DNA from: Ifrita kowaldi
Lineage: Eukaryota > Chordata > Aves > Passeriformes > Cinclosomatidae
Direction of reading: 5' to 3'
Assembly: GCA_013398055.1 (NCBI GenBank)
Contig: VZRS01015035.1
Coordinates: forward strand, 543,551-607,550
Length of the DNA stretch: 64,000 nucleotides
How positions within the stretch are numbered: position 1 is the stretch's first letter; each line of letters starts with the position of its first letter. A program made the position numbers and the translations under genes. The notes under the pieces were generated by a model, which saw nothing but the letters and a program-made list of their open reading frames with translations, made no database searches and had not been told where the DNA came from. Below, piece after piece: positions 52,906-64,000 of this stretch.

Positions 52906-53311
52906 TGTGGTGGTAGACCTTGGCCAGCTTCCAGACACCTACCCAGCCATGCTCTCATTATCCCTATTCCACAGGGTAAGAGGGAAGTAAGATGGAAAAG
53001 ATCATGGATCAGGGTAAAGACAGAGAGATTACTTACCAATTATCACCATGGGCAAAACAGCAACTGCCAGTTAAAATGGATTTGGATCGTGAGAAATAAA
53101 ACCAAACAGATTAGAACAGCACTGTCACTCTGCCCTTTTCCAGGCTTAGTTTCACTTCCCTCCCTGTCCAGCATTCTTGTCCCTTCTTAAATACATTTTC
53201 AGAGGCATCACTGACTTTGCTGATGGTCTGAGCTGCGGCCTGGAGTGGACCAACACCTTCCCAATTCCTTGCCTTCCTTGTCCCTTCCTCTGAAATCAAA
53301 CCCTATTAGCA
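52906..53311 (+). mobile_element. degenerate solo LTR of a bird ERV-type element
   Basis: The segment starts TGTGGTGGTAGACCTTGGCC and continues with CACAGGGTAAGAGGGAAG, GATTACTTACCAATTATCAC, GGGCAAAACAGC and later CCCTTCTTAAATACATTTTC AGAGGCATCAC. I recognise this order as an LTR family common in bird genomes that begins TGTGGTGGGTTGACC. The copy ends near AAACCCTATTAGCA, giving the TG...CA boundaries of an LTR. The central part of the usual LTR appears deleted. No internal retroviral genes or second LTR flank it, so it is a solo LTR, and no target-site duplication is evident. The family name is not certain. Confidence 0.62.
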
Positions 53312-56300
53312 ATGCTTGAGGAGTACTCATGTCAATTCTGTCTGAACAGTGTTCACTATTCACAATTCTAGGGACACCGTGCATTTCCCATGCCACTGAT
53401 TTTTTCACCCAAATTCCTGTAATGTGGCTCACATATAGCTGTTAACAATGACCTGAACCATGAGTGACTTCCAAACAGATCCCTTTTTCTTACTGTTATA
53501 ACCTCTGCATAACAATTCCCTAAAACAACATCACACTTGAAACTCCAGCTGACACAGTAAGATTGTATTTTACAGCTGTTATATTTCAGCATTTTTAAGC
53601 TCACAGTATTTTCTATGATGCCATCTGAACTCTTCATGAAATAATTTCTATTCCCCCTCTGCACAGATAGGGATTCTATTATGAGGCACCTTATCTCCTG
53701 GGCAGGGTTCTTAGTGCTTATCACAATGCCACTTTTCTATTTACATAGTAGGATTGACAAATAGATTCTATCCATATTTTTGTTTACTGAGCCATTTCCT
53801 GTGTGGAAACAAATTTGATTTGAAACAGCTCTGGAGTCTAGCTATGGAGAAATCTAATATGTGTCTGCCATACGAAGGTGGGTGAAAGGAAGTGCAGCAG
53901 TCAAGAAGTCAAAATGGAAAGAGAAAAATAGATGGGGAAGGCACTCAAGTTTTACGCTATTCTCCTAAACTTTATTTTCAAGACAATTTTTGCCACACAA
54001 GTCTCTTGCTCCCCTCCCAAGCTTCTTAATCCTGTATGTTTAATTCCTTGAGTTCCACCCTCTGGATCTATTTCATTTCAAAAGGAGGAACACAGAAGAA
54101 AGATTTCTAAAAGAGAAGGACACTGGTCTTTAGCAGTCAGAACCACAGGCGGAACTGATGCTCACAAAAGCTCCTATAATTGTTTCAGAACTGATATGAA
54201 TAATGATTGGAAGAGTCTTAAGAACAAAAGAACTAAATTATGAAACAGAGCTGCAGAAACTTTCACGTAAGTACTTTTCAGTTCCCCTTCTCATCATTAC
54301 TTTTTCCCCTTTGTTAAACAGAGATCAATAAAATCATTCTACTCGTAGGTAGTTGGCATCTCAAACCCATCCTCAAGCTATTTCTATACATTCAAGATGA
54401 TTCATATGCAGAACTGCAGCATTTAATCTTCATGAAACAGAAAATGTGCGCTGAAACCTCAGGAGAACTCCAAAATTCTCTCTGAACTATTACATAAATC
54501 CCATTTTAAAATGTTGTCAACTTTGAGAAAAGATCTGTAAATTATACCATTTGCTGAAGACTTTCTTTTCTAGGAAAAAACTGAAGCATTCCAGTACTCT
54601 GATACCACAGCGAAATTTGTTTTCAAACCACAAGAACACGAGAAACACAGGCAGCAGCATGAAAATCTAAGTTTCCTACCTTTTATTGACCAAGTAAAAG
54701 ACTAGCTATGGATCACTCATCTTACCAGGAATTTCCCAGTAAAAGGGAGAATGCTGGTAGGAACAGCCTCGAGATTGTGATAGTAACAGCTCTTCTGGCA
54801 AAGTGTGAAGTGCAGATGGTGTCAAAGATATGCCAATAACTTAAGCTGGAGCTTCCAACAAAATCTCTTGTAGAGTTTATTACACTCTGTGAATCAAAGT
54901 GAAAGGGGCAGCCCGGGCTCTTTGGCTCTTTTATTCCACACGTAGGCAGTTTAACTAATGTACATCCAAGGGCATCCCCCAGGGAAAAGCCTGCACTCCA
55001 GAAGAATTTGTGTCTGTCCCAGGCATGAGCTACCTCTAAGCAAGTCTCCAGAGAAGGGAAATCATCATCAGAAACACAGAAATTACTTCCATCTGATCTA
55101 CCTTCCAGTGACAAAACCATTAAAAAGGGTTTTCTCAAGTATTCCTTTGAGCTCCTTCCAGCTCATCATGGCATTCAATGATCAAAATATAAATGATCTT
55201 AAACATGATAAGCTGCTCCTGCTTATGAATGCTGCTCAGAGATTTAAAACCACAGACAAGCCACGCTAAGGTTTCCACCAGAAACCATCAGTGCACTTGT
55301 AACACCATTGTCCATATAATTAAGCTTCTCTTTCCCAAACTGGAGACCAGAATGCACACTGCAGATGAGATGATTTACCGACAGAAAACTAACACATAAG
55401 GTTTAGACACTGAAGTGGCATCTTCATGTTGGTGTATCTGTTTTAATTAGCTTTACTTTTCATGTAGGGTAAATAAAACATTAAGGAGTCAGCCAGACAG
55501 AGACACCACAAACTGCTTTTTCAAATATCTCCATGAAATGAGCAAGAATAAAGCTTGAAGAGTGTTATATTTACCTCTGTAGCTCCCAGGGCACTTTTAA
55601 GAACACTGGGTCAGGTACACTGAGACACTGAGAAAATGTGCAATTTCTTTCCCACTGAGCTGTCAAGGCATTCATGCTGTGAATAGCTAACACCCTTCTT
55701 TGACAACCAGGCAAATATTTCTATTTTCTGCCATTCTAGGCATGAAGTATCTCCATGTTGCCTCAGTTGATTTAGTGCCAATTCAAGTCAAACTTCAGAT
55801 GTCTGAGTCAGTAACCGGACAAAATATTCTTGATGAAGCCTTGTCACAAACTCATAGACTGCTGCTTAATACATTTCCAAATAGTTAGATAGTAAAAAGG
55901 GCTGTGAAGCTGAAAAAGCTGCAGAGAAGCAGAACACACATTCACTGAACTGCCAGAATGGAGATTTAAGTAGCACATACAAGTCAAATATGCTGCTGGT
56001 ACTATTTATTGTTAACATTGCTTCAAAAAAAATCCACACAAAATTATATAAGACTATGTTGTTTCTTGAGACTATGCTGTTCCTTGAAATCAATTCTGTA
56101 TTTTCCATCTTTCAAAAATACATGTATTTAGAGAAGCATAATTAATAACCAAGTCTATCTGGGCAAGGCTAAATGAACACATCCTATTCAAGTGATAGTA
56201 GCACACAGATGCTATAATCATTATTTTTTCTTAAAACTTTTAAAATATAAATGGCTAATTACATTTCACTTGCACCTATTGACCAAAATTTTTCATTTCT

Positions 56301-56676
56301 GATACTATGAAAGAGGAAGACAGGATGAAGGGAGTAATTCTTTCACTGGGGACGGATCCTGCGGAAAATGGTCAGGAACCACTGGATCAGTTCTGGGATT
56401 TGGTCATGAGATAAGAATAAGCAGTAATGATGGTTCAGTGTGTGAATACTCAAACACAAAACATGATAAACTACTGAGAGTGCAGACTTTGTGCCAACAG
56501 CTTAAAGCACTTTTGAGACTGGATTCCATCCTTTAAGCCATGCTGCATTACACAGCATTTCCTTACTCAGAGCCTCTATTTCCAGCTGGATTTGGTTTGG
56601 TGCTTTAACTCCCGTACCTACAATCTTCAGAGAATTAAAATGCCCCTGAAGTGAATAAGCCCTGACCAGTACTTAC

Positions 56677-56827
56677 CAATACTGGCATAACCAGGCGTGG
56701 ATGGATCTCCTCTGCTGTTCAAGGAGACCATAAAAGCTTTATCATCAAGGTCTGCAGTCTTTGGTAAGTCACAAGGATCAGTGTAAAGGAGAACACCACC
56801 AAACCCTGCATCTTCCAGCAGAGAAAG
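56677..56827 (-). CDS. NAALADL2: NAALADL2 internal exon, second half of PA domain
   Basis: This 151-nt exon encodes 50 residues plus the first base of a codon. It begins LSLLEDAGFGGVLLYTDP, continues CDLPKT, and ends GDPSTPGYASI. The AGFGGVLLYTDP segment matches the PA-domain strand that reads AGAKGVILYSDP in GCPII/PSMA. The GDPSTPGY segment matches the GDPLTPGYP motif that closes that region in the family. On the minus strand the acceptor follows a pyrimidine-rich tract (ending CCCTCAG at 56828) and the donor is GTAAGT (from 56676). It starts at phase 0 and ends at phase 1; the last base forms a GAT Asp codon with the next exon. The preceding PA-domain exon was not found to the right in this window. 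The PA domain in this family packs against the peptidase domain and shapes the cleft or dimer. Confidence 0.94.
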
Positions 56828-58041
56828 CTGAGGGAACAAAGCAACAGAGGTGATCATTAACAACAGCAGTGTCAGAACACATTATTATTCTTTAAATTAC
56901 TGCTCAGATAGAGGCTGTGCCACGCACCACGCTCTCACCATACAAAGGTGCAGTGCCAACGAGCTCGTAGCACCTTAACAAGTTTACACATGATATAAAC
57001 ACCTCCTTGAAAATGCTTCAGTTTTGAAAATAATGTGACTAACACATCTTGAGTTGGCCTCCCATATTTTCCATCTCTAAGATGTTCTTGCTTATTTTAT
57101 CTCTTGAAGGACATAGCCCATACTGGATGTTTGCATACACTACCATCAGTCTTGCACAGGATTTCTGCACAGTTACTCTTCAGTTAAGAGAGAAAATGGG
57201 AGTTTACAGAACATTAAAAAAAATAAATTAAATTAAAAGGTCCAGTCCATCTTATCCAAATGTTGGGATCTGCCTCCTGTCAGACAAACAGCTTTTATTT
57301 TGTCTCAATAGAACATCAAAGTTTGAGTTGGAACTGGCAATTAGGGTTTCCAAAAATCCACCAGGTACAGGCCAGAATATCAGGGAAACTTCCCCAAAGT
57401 CAAGGGCAAAAGCATCCAAGTACCATAACTTGCAGCAGCTTTTTTCACTGGAAAACCTCAGTTTTTTTCTTTCATAGAGAACTGAAAAATAAGGGGATTT
57501 TATTCCAAAACAGAAGAAATCGAACGGTAATGTGGCAAATACTCCCATGAAATGAGATGCCCTTTCTGTGCAATGCTCTGCATATTTGGAATTGAATGAA
57601 GACTACTCAGTGATACAAAGCTATATTAATTTTTCAGACAGAAGTAATTCAGGTATTTAAGGATTATCTATTCACTGAGCTGCACTACTGATGACTTCCC
57701 AAATGCCTCCAAATGGTCTGAAGAATGACTGAAGGTGTATGATGTTTCCACACAACTCTGATTTCACAGGAACCTGAGAACTTGTTACTACGCCTCTTTT
57801 TCTCAGTTCAATTGTCCTTCTCCTTCCATATTTCAGACCCTTCATTTTTTTCCAGTGTATGCGTATATGTATATAATTTTCAATTTATTTCCTAGCTGCT
57901 GGTATTAAGGAATGTTTGTGCACAGTTCTTTGTGGCTTTACAAATATGTAAATTACATGAAAATATGGCATTCAGTTTGAGCCTCATAAGCATTTGGTGT
58001 TCAGTTCTGCTTTACTCAACAGCTAAGACAGAAAAAAAAAT

Positions 58042-58099
58042 TAAAAATAGCAGCCTACTATTTGCCATATTATAAAAATAGCAACCTACTATTTGCCAT
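58042..58099. repeat. 2 x 31 bp tandem duplication, near-perfect
   Basis: The core AAAAATAGCAGCCTACTA plus TTTGCCAT recurs 31 bases downstream as AAAAATAGCAACCTACTA plus TTTGCCAT. There is a single G-to-A difference within the compared core. Confidence 0.93.
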
Positions 58100-61000
58100 T
58101 CCTGTAAGTAAATATATCTAATACTGTGATTTGCTGAGATTTTGAGACTTGTCTGAATTCAGATAAGCAGATGCAAGTTGAACCTGTGAGTCACTTAACC
58201 TTACCTATCTTACTCAAACAAGCAATCTATAGATGAAAAGGGATTCTTTGAGAGAACTCTAGTCAGATGAACAGGAGAGTGAGAGAAGGTGATTAGCTCA
58301 GATGCTTAAAAATGTATTACAGGCCTTAAATGTAATGCAGGAATAAGGCTTTCCCAAATGGTAGGTTCAGTTATTATTGTTTTGTTCTGTTTCCAATTCA
58401 TGTTTGTATTCAGATATTCAGACAGGATTTGATTGCACAAAAAAAAAAAGAGTGGGAGAACCAGGGACACATCATAGCTAAATGACGCAACAGGCAGGAT
58501 TTAAAATAACAAGTGCCTTTTCCTGCCTCCATATCCAGTATCTTTTTATTAATCCCTGGTTTATTTAGTAGCACATAAGACAGGAAATACAGATGTTTTT
58601 GGGTTTATTTAAGAGAGTTTTATAAACTTTGTACTTAAAAAAAAAAAAAAAAATCACTATTAAAGCCCTCAGTTTTACTGAGGGAAAGTAACTACATGTC
58701 TGTTATTCCCAAAGTGCAGCAACCACTGCTGCCATGGCTACAATCTCTAGTAAGGAGTTGTGTCGCACATGTGAAATTACAAAACAGCTTTCAGATTTCA
58801 GCTATAATTGCTGCTTTTTAACTTTACAACAGTGACAGCACGACTATATCAACAATAAATGTGCATTATTGATTCCATTTTCATCTTAAATAAGTCAACA
58901 CTTTACCAGACATAAATTGTCCAAGCACAAAGAAGCCAAAGAAGGTTCTGCATATTTTTTTACAAGGCAGAAGATTGCAGATTAATTCCTTCAGGTAAAC
59001 CAGTACACATCTAGACAAATTAATGGATTATTTTAGATTGCAGAACCATCCAGCAGCAAAATCTACTCCTTATGATTTTGGATGTATGCACTGTCCCTCT
59101 CCCAAAGCCATAAACATCTCAGAACAAACTGGAAACAGCAGAACCCTTGATAAAACAGATGCCACTGCTCACTGTTAACCCTTTTGTTATTTATGGCTGC
59201 TTAAGTCCTCAGTTTTTAGAGTTACTTTAAAAAATGTAACTGTTTCAATTCAGTATATTAAATGACCCCATAAAACATTTTGGACTCAATTTGATCTAAT
59301 ATGAGACACTTGCTGCTGTATCAAAGGCTCTGTCATGTAACTGGGGACAGATTAGCCTTGTAAACTCTACACACCATCAGGCACCATTAAATTACCTTTT
59401 AAAGATGATATGGCTGAAGCAGTGAAAAGACAGATTGCAACAGTCTACAGAACTAAGTTTGGCTCGAAGGGGAAAACTCAACGCTGCTTGTCCATTTTAA
59501 CATCTCTGAGATGTGGCAGTGGAAACACTTACCTTTGGCACTGACACACAGGTAACAGAGACCAGGTCTCTGCTGCACGTTTCAGACAAGCTTTACTGTG
59601 GGACTTTGGCCAGGAACCTACTTAAAGTTATTGGGTCCAAAATAAGCAAGTTGAGCATGACTATTTGCTGGGGATAAAGAAAAGAAGCAACAAGAAACAG
59701 GGGCCCACTACCTTTCATAGGTGGCTTTAATGTGTTTTACCTCACCTGAGCCTAGTGTGAACTTGAATGAAACTTAAATGGGGGTTATATTAATGATCTG
59801 AACACAGGAACAAACCTAATATAGAGAACAGACTACAGGTTCTGTAGAAGAGCTGCCCTTCAATGACTGGTGATAGCAGGGAAGCAATGCAGCAGGTACT
59901 GGTCTCAAGCTGTATTTGTTACCTTCCATCTGAGTGCAAAGTCTGACTCTCTGAAGATCTTTTCCCCTGCTCTCTTCTTCTCAGCTGAGACCATCCTTGT
60001 GCCTTGCAAGCACCAAACAGCACAAGACCAATCAAGTAACCAGCCTTCATTATTTTCCAGGGACTACAGTGGACTGGTTACCTGCTCAGAGCCTCAGAAA
60101 ATTAAAAACACACTGAGGCATGGAGCTGTCCCAGCAGTACCCTGGCTTTCCAGCTGAAAATAAAGCGTGACTAGAGCAGCACTACTCTGATGTTCCGTGC
60201 ATGGGAGCCACACCTGGGGTTGAGTTTAAGCTGTCATTTCATGGGCAGAGAGCGGAAAATCACATCACACGTTGGTCTCACCTGGATTACAGCAACTATG
60301 AGTGCAGACACAGCTAAGAAACGGTTTCCTACACTATTCTCTCACTGCATCTGAACAGCTTAGATCCTGTTTCTAGATTCTCTGATCCAGCAAGACCCTG
60401 ATGGTTTAATTAAATAAGCATGGCATCTTTTTCCCTTCCTTTTGTTGATTCCCAGCAACAGTTCTGCTTACAAATAATTTAGAAATTAGCAACATATGAT
60501 CAGCTGACGAGGGGCACCACAACACAGTAAATTCCTAACAGTGATGGTTAACAATGCCTATGAATGCACCAGGAAAAAAGAAAGAAAGATGATGCAGGTA
60601 ACTGTGGATTATATCAACCTACTAACTGCATACTAAAATAGCTTCTCATTATTAGCAATTCTTACCATATTTGCAAGTGGTCCCAAAATATGGACAAGCC
60701 TTCTGAGAACCCTGTCATGCCACTGTACAGACAGTTCTTCACCTCGTGCTGTTCACAGTATCAGCAGTGCAGTTTGTTGGCTGTGCTTTATAAGGTACAA
60801 CCCCAGCCCTATGACTGACAAATATTGCCTAAGCCCACTTTCTAAGATTGTCCATTTAAGTGTCTTGATCCACAGAAATGACTGAACCACTGATTAGCTG
60901 GCACAGAAAACTTATTTCACAGGAGGAAGTATCTCAGTGTATTCCCTGCAAGTTTAATGAAAATGGGATCTTGAGTAGACAAGAGGCAGGTGCTGTTAAT

Positions 61001-61309
61001 ACACCACTGAGAAGGCATTAATAAAAACTGGAGAGCTTACCCTTAATGGAAGGGGGAAAACCATGGAAACAACCAAGAGACAGAGCGACAGATGTTTATA
61101 TTCTAAGTTATAACACATAGGGAGAATGGAAACAATAATAGTTTAAAGAAAAACTAATTAGTAAAAAAAAAATTATACCATTTACACAATAGTATTTAAG
61201 AGGAAGAAAATATATCAAAAATACATGAAGAAATACATGTATATATCTAATACATATTATTCTGAGTAAAATCAAATATATTCATTTAAAAAACCCCTCC
61301 TATTGTCAT

Positions 61310-61510
61310 TATACTTCAGCGCAATGATCAGCATTAATTAGACAAATAACAGTAATCAGTTTTTAACTGCTGCATTTTTCAATTCATAATGCAATGTGCA
61401 AAAGACATGGTTCATTAATCTGAGACACAGCTTTACTGGACAGGTTAACAGTTATTAATTACTCTTTTCTACTGAAGTCCCAATTAAAATCATGATGTTC
61501 TGAAAGGATC
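61310..61510. promoter_or_regulatory. candidate conserved non-coding element
   Basis: Repeated homeodomain-type cores (GCATTAATTAGACAAATAAC, TTCATTAATC, GTTATTAATTACTC, CAATTAAAATC) and a CATAATGCAATGTGC stretch lie within 200 bases of repeat-free sequence. Possible regulatory role; inferred only from motif density, which AT-richness alone can inflate. Confidence 0.22.
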
Positions 61511-64000
61511 TCCCCTCACACTTTCACACTTGACTAATTGGCAGTACATAAAATTACAAAGCAAGAGGAAAGTTACATTTAAACTGTTGGAAGATCTCAG
61601 TGACACAACATCTTTTTATTTCTGTAGCAGATTTTTTGGGTAGAAAAACAAGATTTAGACGCTGCGGGTGTAATCAAATGCTGCTGTCCTCTCAATTACC
61701 TACTGTAATACAGAGCACTTGGAAGGGGCTGTGGTAACACAAAACTCAAGGTGGAAAAAGCCCACTTAAATACAGATACCTACATTTATATACCACTCTT
61801 CCAAATTGCAAGTTTTTAACAAGTAAGGTTTGGTTTCACCTTGAATTCTTAATACTGCACTTGATGTTTAATCGTGCTGCAACATTGCCCATCACAAAGA
61901 TCGAGGGACAGTGTTCAAAGGAGTTCTGTGGCAGAACTCTGCCTGCAGAGGTTTTGGCCTTTGCTAAGGCTGTAAAAGAGGAGGAGGAGGATGCAGCCAG
62001 TTTAATGGTTGCTGCACGGGGACCATGAAAACAAACACCTCTTTTCTTTCCAGCTCAAACACCGTCCTTGCCTGAGGAGTGGCACCATTGTCATATTGAA
62101 CAAACAGGGCTGGGAAAGGGATTAAGCTGCATAAAACTTTGAACAGCTATAAATGCATACACAGTGGTCTCGTAAACGACAGGCTATTGTCATAAAGGTC
62201 TTAGAAGGGGGACAACGTATTGCAGTGGAATTTATCAACTATTCCTGCAATATAGTGACATACAGGAACAATGCAAAATCAAACACTTGCTCTGTTTCAT
62301 GGCAAGACCTTAAGACTTTGATGTAGTTACTACCAGAGAAATGTTAACATCAAGCACATTTATTTTTGGAAATAATCTGACATGTATATCTCAGATTTTT
62401 AAAGACATTTTCTTTCATCGCTTTCCAAACTAAAATTGTCATTCACAATTTTCCATTTTCAGAATTTTGGGTGTTTTTTTTTTTTTTTAATTAAAAAATT
62501 ATTTCTAGAGAAGGGAGATTTTTCTTTTGTATTTCCTAGATGTCCTAATGAATGTGGGAAGAAAAGCAGAAGGGAAGGGTAACAAACTTTAGGATGTTAA
62601 TCACAAAAATCTGCATTTGAGAGATGGGGCTGTATGGTAGTGATGAGTAAGAGCTACTTCGTACATCAGTTTACAATCCATTTTATTTTTAAGTACACTC
62701 CTCTGTCAGGTAAGTGCTATCCAAGGACAGCAGACCTCTAAATTAGCACCGATCACAAGTTTGTTGTGTGCTAGTTTGACTGGAAATCCATGCACTGACC
62801 TCTGAACAGATGTGCCAGTTGAGGAAAAACCTTTGGAGGCTTTTCCCCCCCACTCTCTCTAAACCAAAAAGCATCTTGGTTTAATTCTGTAATCCTTGCA
62901 CAGAAAAATTTTTCACATCCTGGTCCTACACGTGGTGTTAAGCTTATCAAGAACTGAATGTTCTGTCCCATACTTTTCCCTGTTTGCTGCCTGCTCATCT
63001 TCTATACAGTTTTATCAAAGAAAAGTAATTTGTTACACATCAGCAGTTTTTAAAAATGGAATTTTTCACAACAGGATATTTGGACAATTAAACACAAGCC
63101 AGATATACTGCCAGTTCCCTGCACTAGATTTTAGCAACTTTTAATACAAATTGAGTGCATATTTTATTGCCAGATCTTGCTTACCACTGCTAAGAAATTC
63201 ACAATGTTCTATCTAATTAAAAATGAAATTGAACTACAATTCCCTAGAAACAAGGGCTGATTGGACTCAATAAGCTTTACTTAATTTATTTCAGAAACAA
63301 AATAATTAAATTGCTTACAGTCCAGAAAAAATGCTTCATTATTTGATGAGTATATAATACAAAGCCTTTCATATTGCTATTGCATTCCTACATCTTCAGG
63401 AAATACTACTCACTTCTAAATAAGCATGTAGAGGAACACTGTGTGCATAATAAGTATCATTAAATATTCAGTAAACATTAAAAAGAAACAGCCTGTGTGA
63501 ATGTCCAGATGAGCAACCTCCAGAAAGCCAATAGCATTTCCCTGTTCACACTGAAACTGTTGTTTCTGATTATGTTTATGGTTATTCCAGTCTATGTTTA
63601 GACTCTATTACAGAGAGAATAAAGCTGAAGATCCATCATACAAAAAACAATTACACAAAGATATAATTATAATCTTGCTAAATCATCAAGAATAAACTGA
63701 TTGGATCCTTTGTTGGATTTTATGAATTCTACCCAACTTTTAATCCAAAAGCCACCAAACTGCCAGCAGAGTCACAGACGTGAGTCAAATCTGCCAATGC
63801 CCCCTTACTCTTTTTTCTTATTTATTTGTTTTCCTACCACTAGAAAAATTAATTAAGATGAGCAGATCCAATTTTCAAACACTACTCCCAGCACAGGGCA
63901 CTTCTCGCCCAGAAAGCCGTGGTGTCAGGTTCTGCTCACCCTTCTGCACCTCGTGCAGGGTACAAAAATCCCAGCAGTATTCCCCTGGGGAGCTTCCCCT

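Larger units (their letters stand above)
21091..56676 (-). other. NAALADL2: NAALADL2 intron, 35.6 kb
   Basis: This complete intron separates the PA-domain exon from the linker exon. It has a GTAAGT donor and a GTTTAAG acceptor, and the split Asp codon (G|AT) joins correctly across it. It holds most of the repeats in the window: CR1 fragments near 23.05, 32.12, 42.72, 45.10 and 48.23 kb, and a solo LTR at 52.9 kb. It also has a TA/TATG microsatellite at 49.8 kb and several candidate regulatory blocks. No nested gene could be supported on either strand; open frames of up to 138 codons show no recognisable domain. Confidence 0.87.
6655..56827 (-). other. NAALADL2: NAALADL2 gene, visible exon span (partial)
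   Basis: Five minus-strand exons together encode 238 residues (714 nt, no internal stop) that read as the middle of NAALADL2, a single-pass type II membrane glycoprotein related to transferrin receptor and glutamate carboxypeptidase II. Exon junctions agree in phase: the PA exon ends with one base of an Asp codon, the next with one base of a Gly codon, the third with one base of an Asp codon, and the fourth ends between codons. No exon is therefore missing between them. The mammalian protein is about 800 residues, so roughly 30 percent is present. N-terminal exons (cytoplasmic tail, membrane helix, start of the PA domain) should lie beyond base 64000. C-terminal exons should lie before base 1. 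Identification rests on my recognition of the family, not on a search. The long introns fit the very large size known for this gene. Confidence 0.93.
56828..64000 (-). other. NAALADL2: NAALADL2 intron, 5' part truncated by window edge
   Basis: At least 7.17 kb of intron lies upstream of the PA-domain exon. The expected preceding exon (first half of the PA domain) was not found. Contents are unique AT-rich sequence, a 31-bp tandem duplication at 58042-58099, poly-A and poly-T tracts (58637-58653, 62474-62488), and a spliceable but stop-containing segment at 59533-59667. A homeobox-motif-rich block lies at about 61310-61510. Confidence 0.82.

Noticed and set aside
54722..55138. 138-codon minus-strand open frame
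   Set aside because: Same strand as the gene, but no family resemblance to NAALADL2 or any protein I recognise. The phases of the flanking NAALADL2 exons already join correctly without it.
1..64000. CRISPR arrays, operons, tRNA or rRNA genes, or a novel prokaryotic-type system
   Set aside because: The window is spliced vertebrate DNA. No regularly spaced repeats, cloverleaf-type tRNA boxes, rRNA segments or clustered intact open frames were seen.

Overview
This window is vertebrate nuclear DNA, almost certainly from a bird. It is AT-rich and sparse in coding sequence. Most recognisable interspersed repeats are CR1-type LINE fragments, some ending in the CR1 3' terminus, and there is one probable avian ERV-type solo LTR. 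There are no bacterial-style genes, rRNA, tRNA or CRISPR arrays.

The only protein-coding gene I can support is NAALADL2 (N-acetylated alpha-linked acidic dipeptidase-like 2). It is a type II membrane protein of the transferrin receptor / glutamate carboxypeptidase II (M28B) family and lies on the minus strand. Five internal exons are visible, in transcript order: 56677-56827, 20947-21090, 12586-12678, 8289-8494 and 6655-6774. Each has AG/GT splice sites. The phases join cleanly (1, 1, 1, 0), giving 714 nt or 238 uninterrupted codons. They encode the second half of the protease-associated (PA) domain, the linker back into the peptidase fold, and the first part of the M28-like domain. The first coding exons lie to the right of the window, and the C-terminal exons (rest of the M28 domain and the dimerisation domain) lie to the left. 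The fold is conserved, but the zinc-ligand and catalytic acidic positions known from GCPII/PSMA are replaced, so this should be a pseudo-peptidase.

The rest is intron: more than 6.6 kb on the left, then 1.5 kb, 4.1 kb, 8.3 kb, 35.6 kb, and more than 7.1 kb on the right. These introns hold CR1 fragments (about 9.0, 23.1, 32.1-32.3, 42.7, 45.1 and 48.2-48.9 kb), a degenerate solo LTR (52.9-53.3 kb), an old unclassified repeat (18.0 kb), homopolymer and TA tracts, and three short tandem duplications. Several AT-rich blocks dense in homeodomain/SOX-like motifs may be conserved non-coding regulatory elements. I see no evidence of a previously undescribed biological system. The most interesting points are the inactivated active site, the candidate enhancers, and one well-spliced but stop-containing candidate exon at 59.5-59.7 kb.
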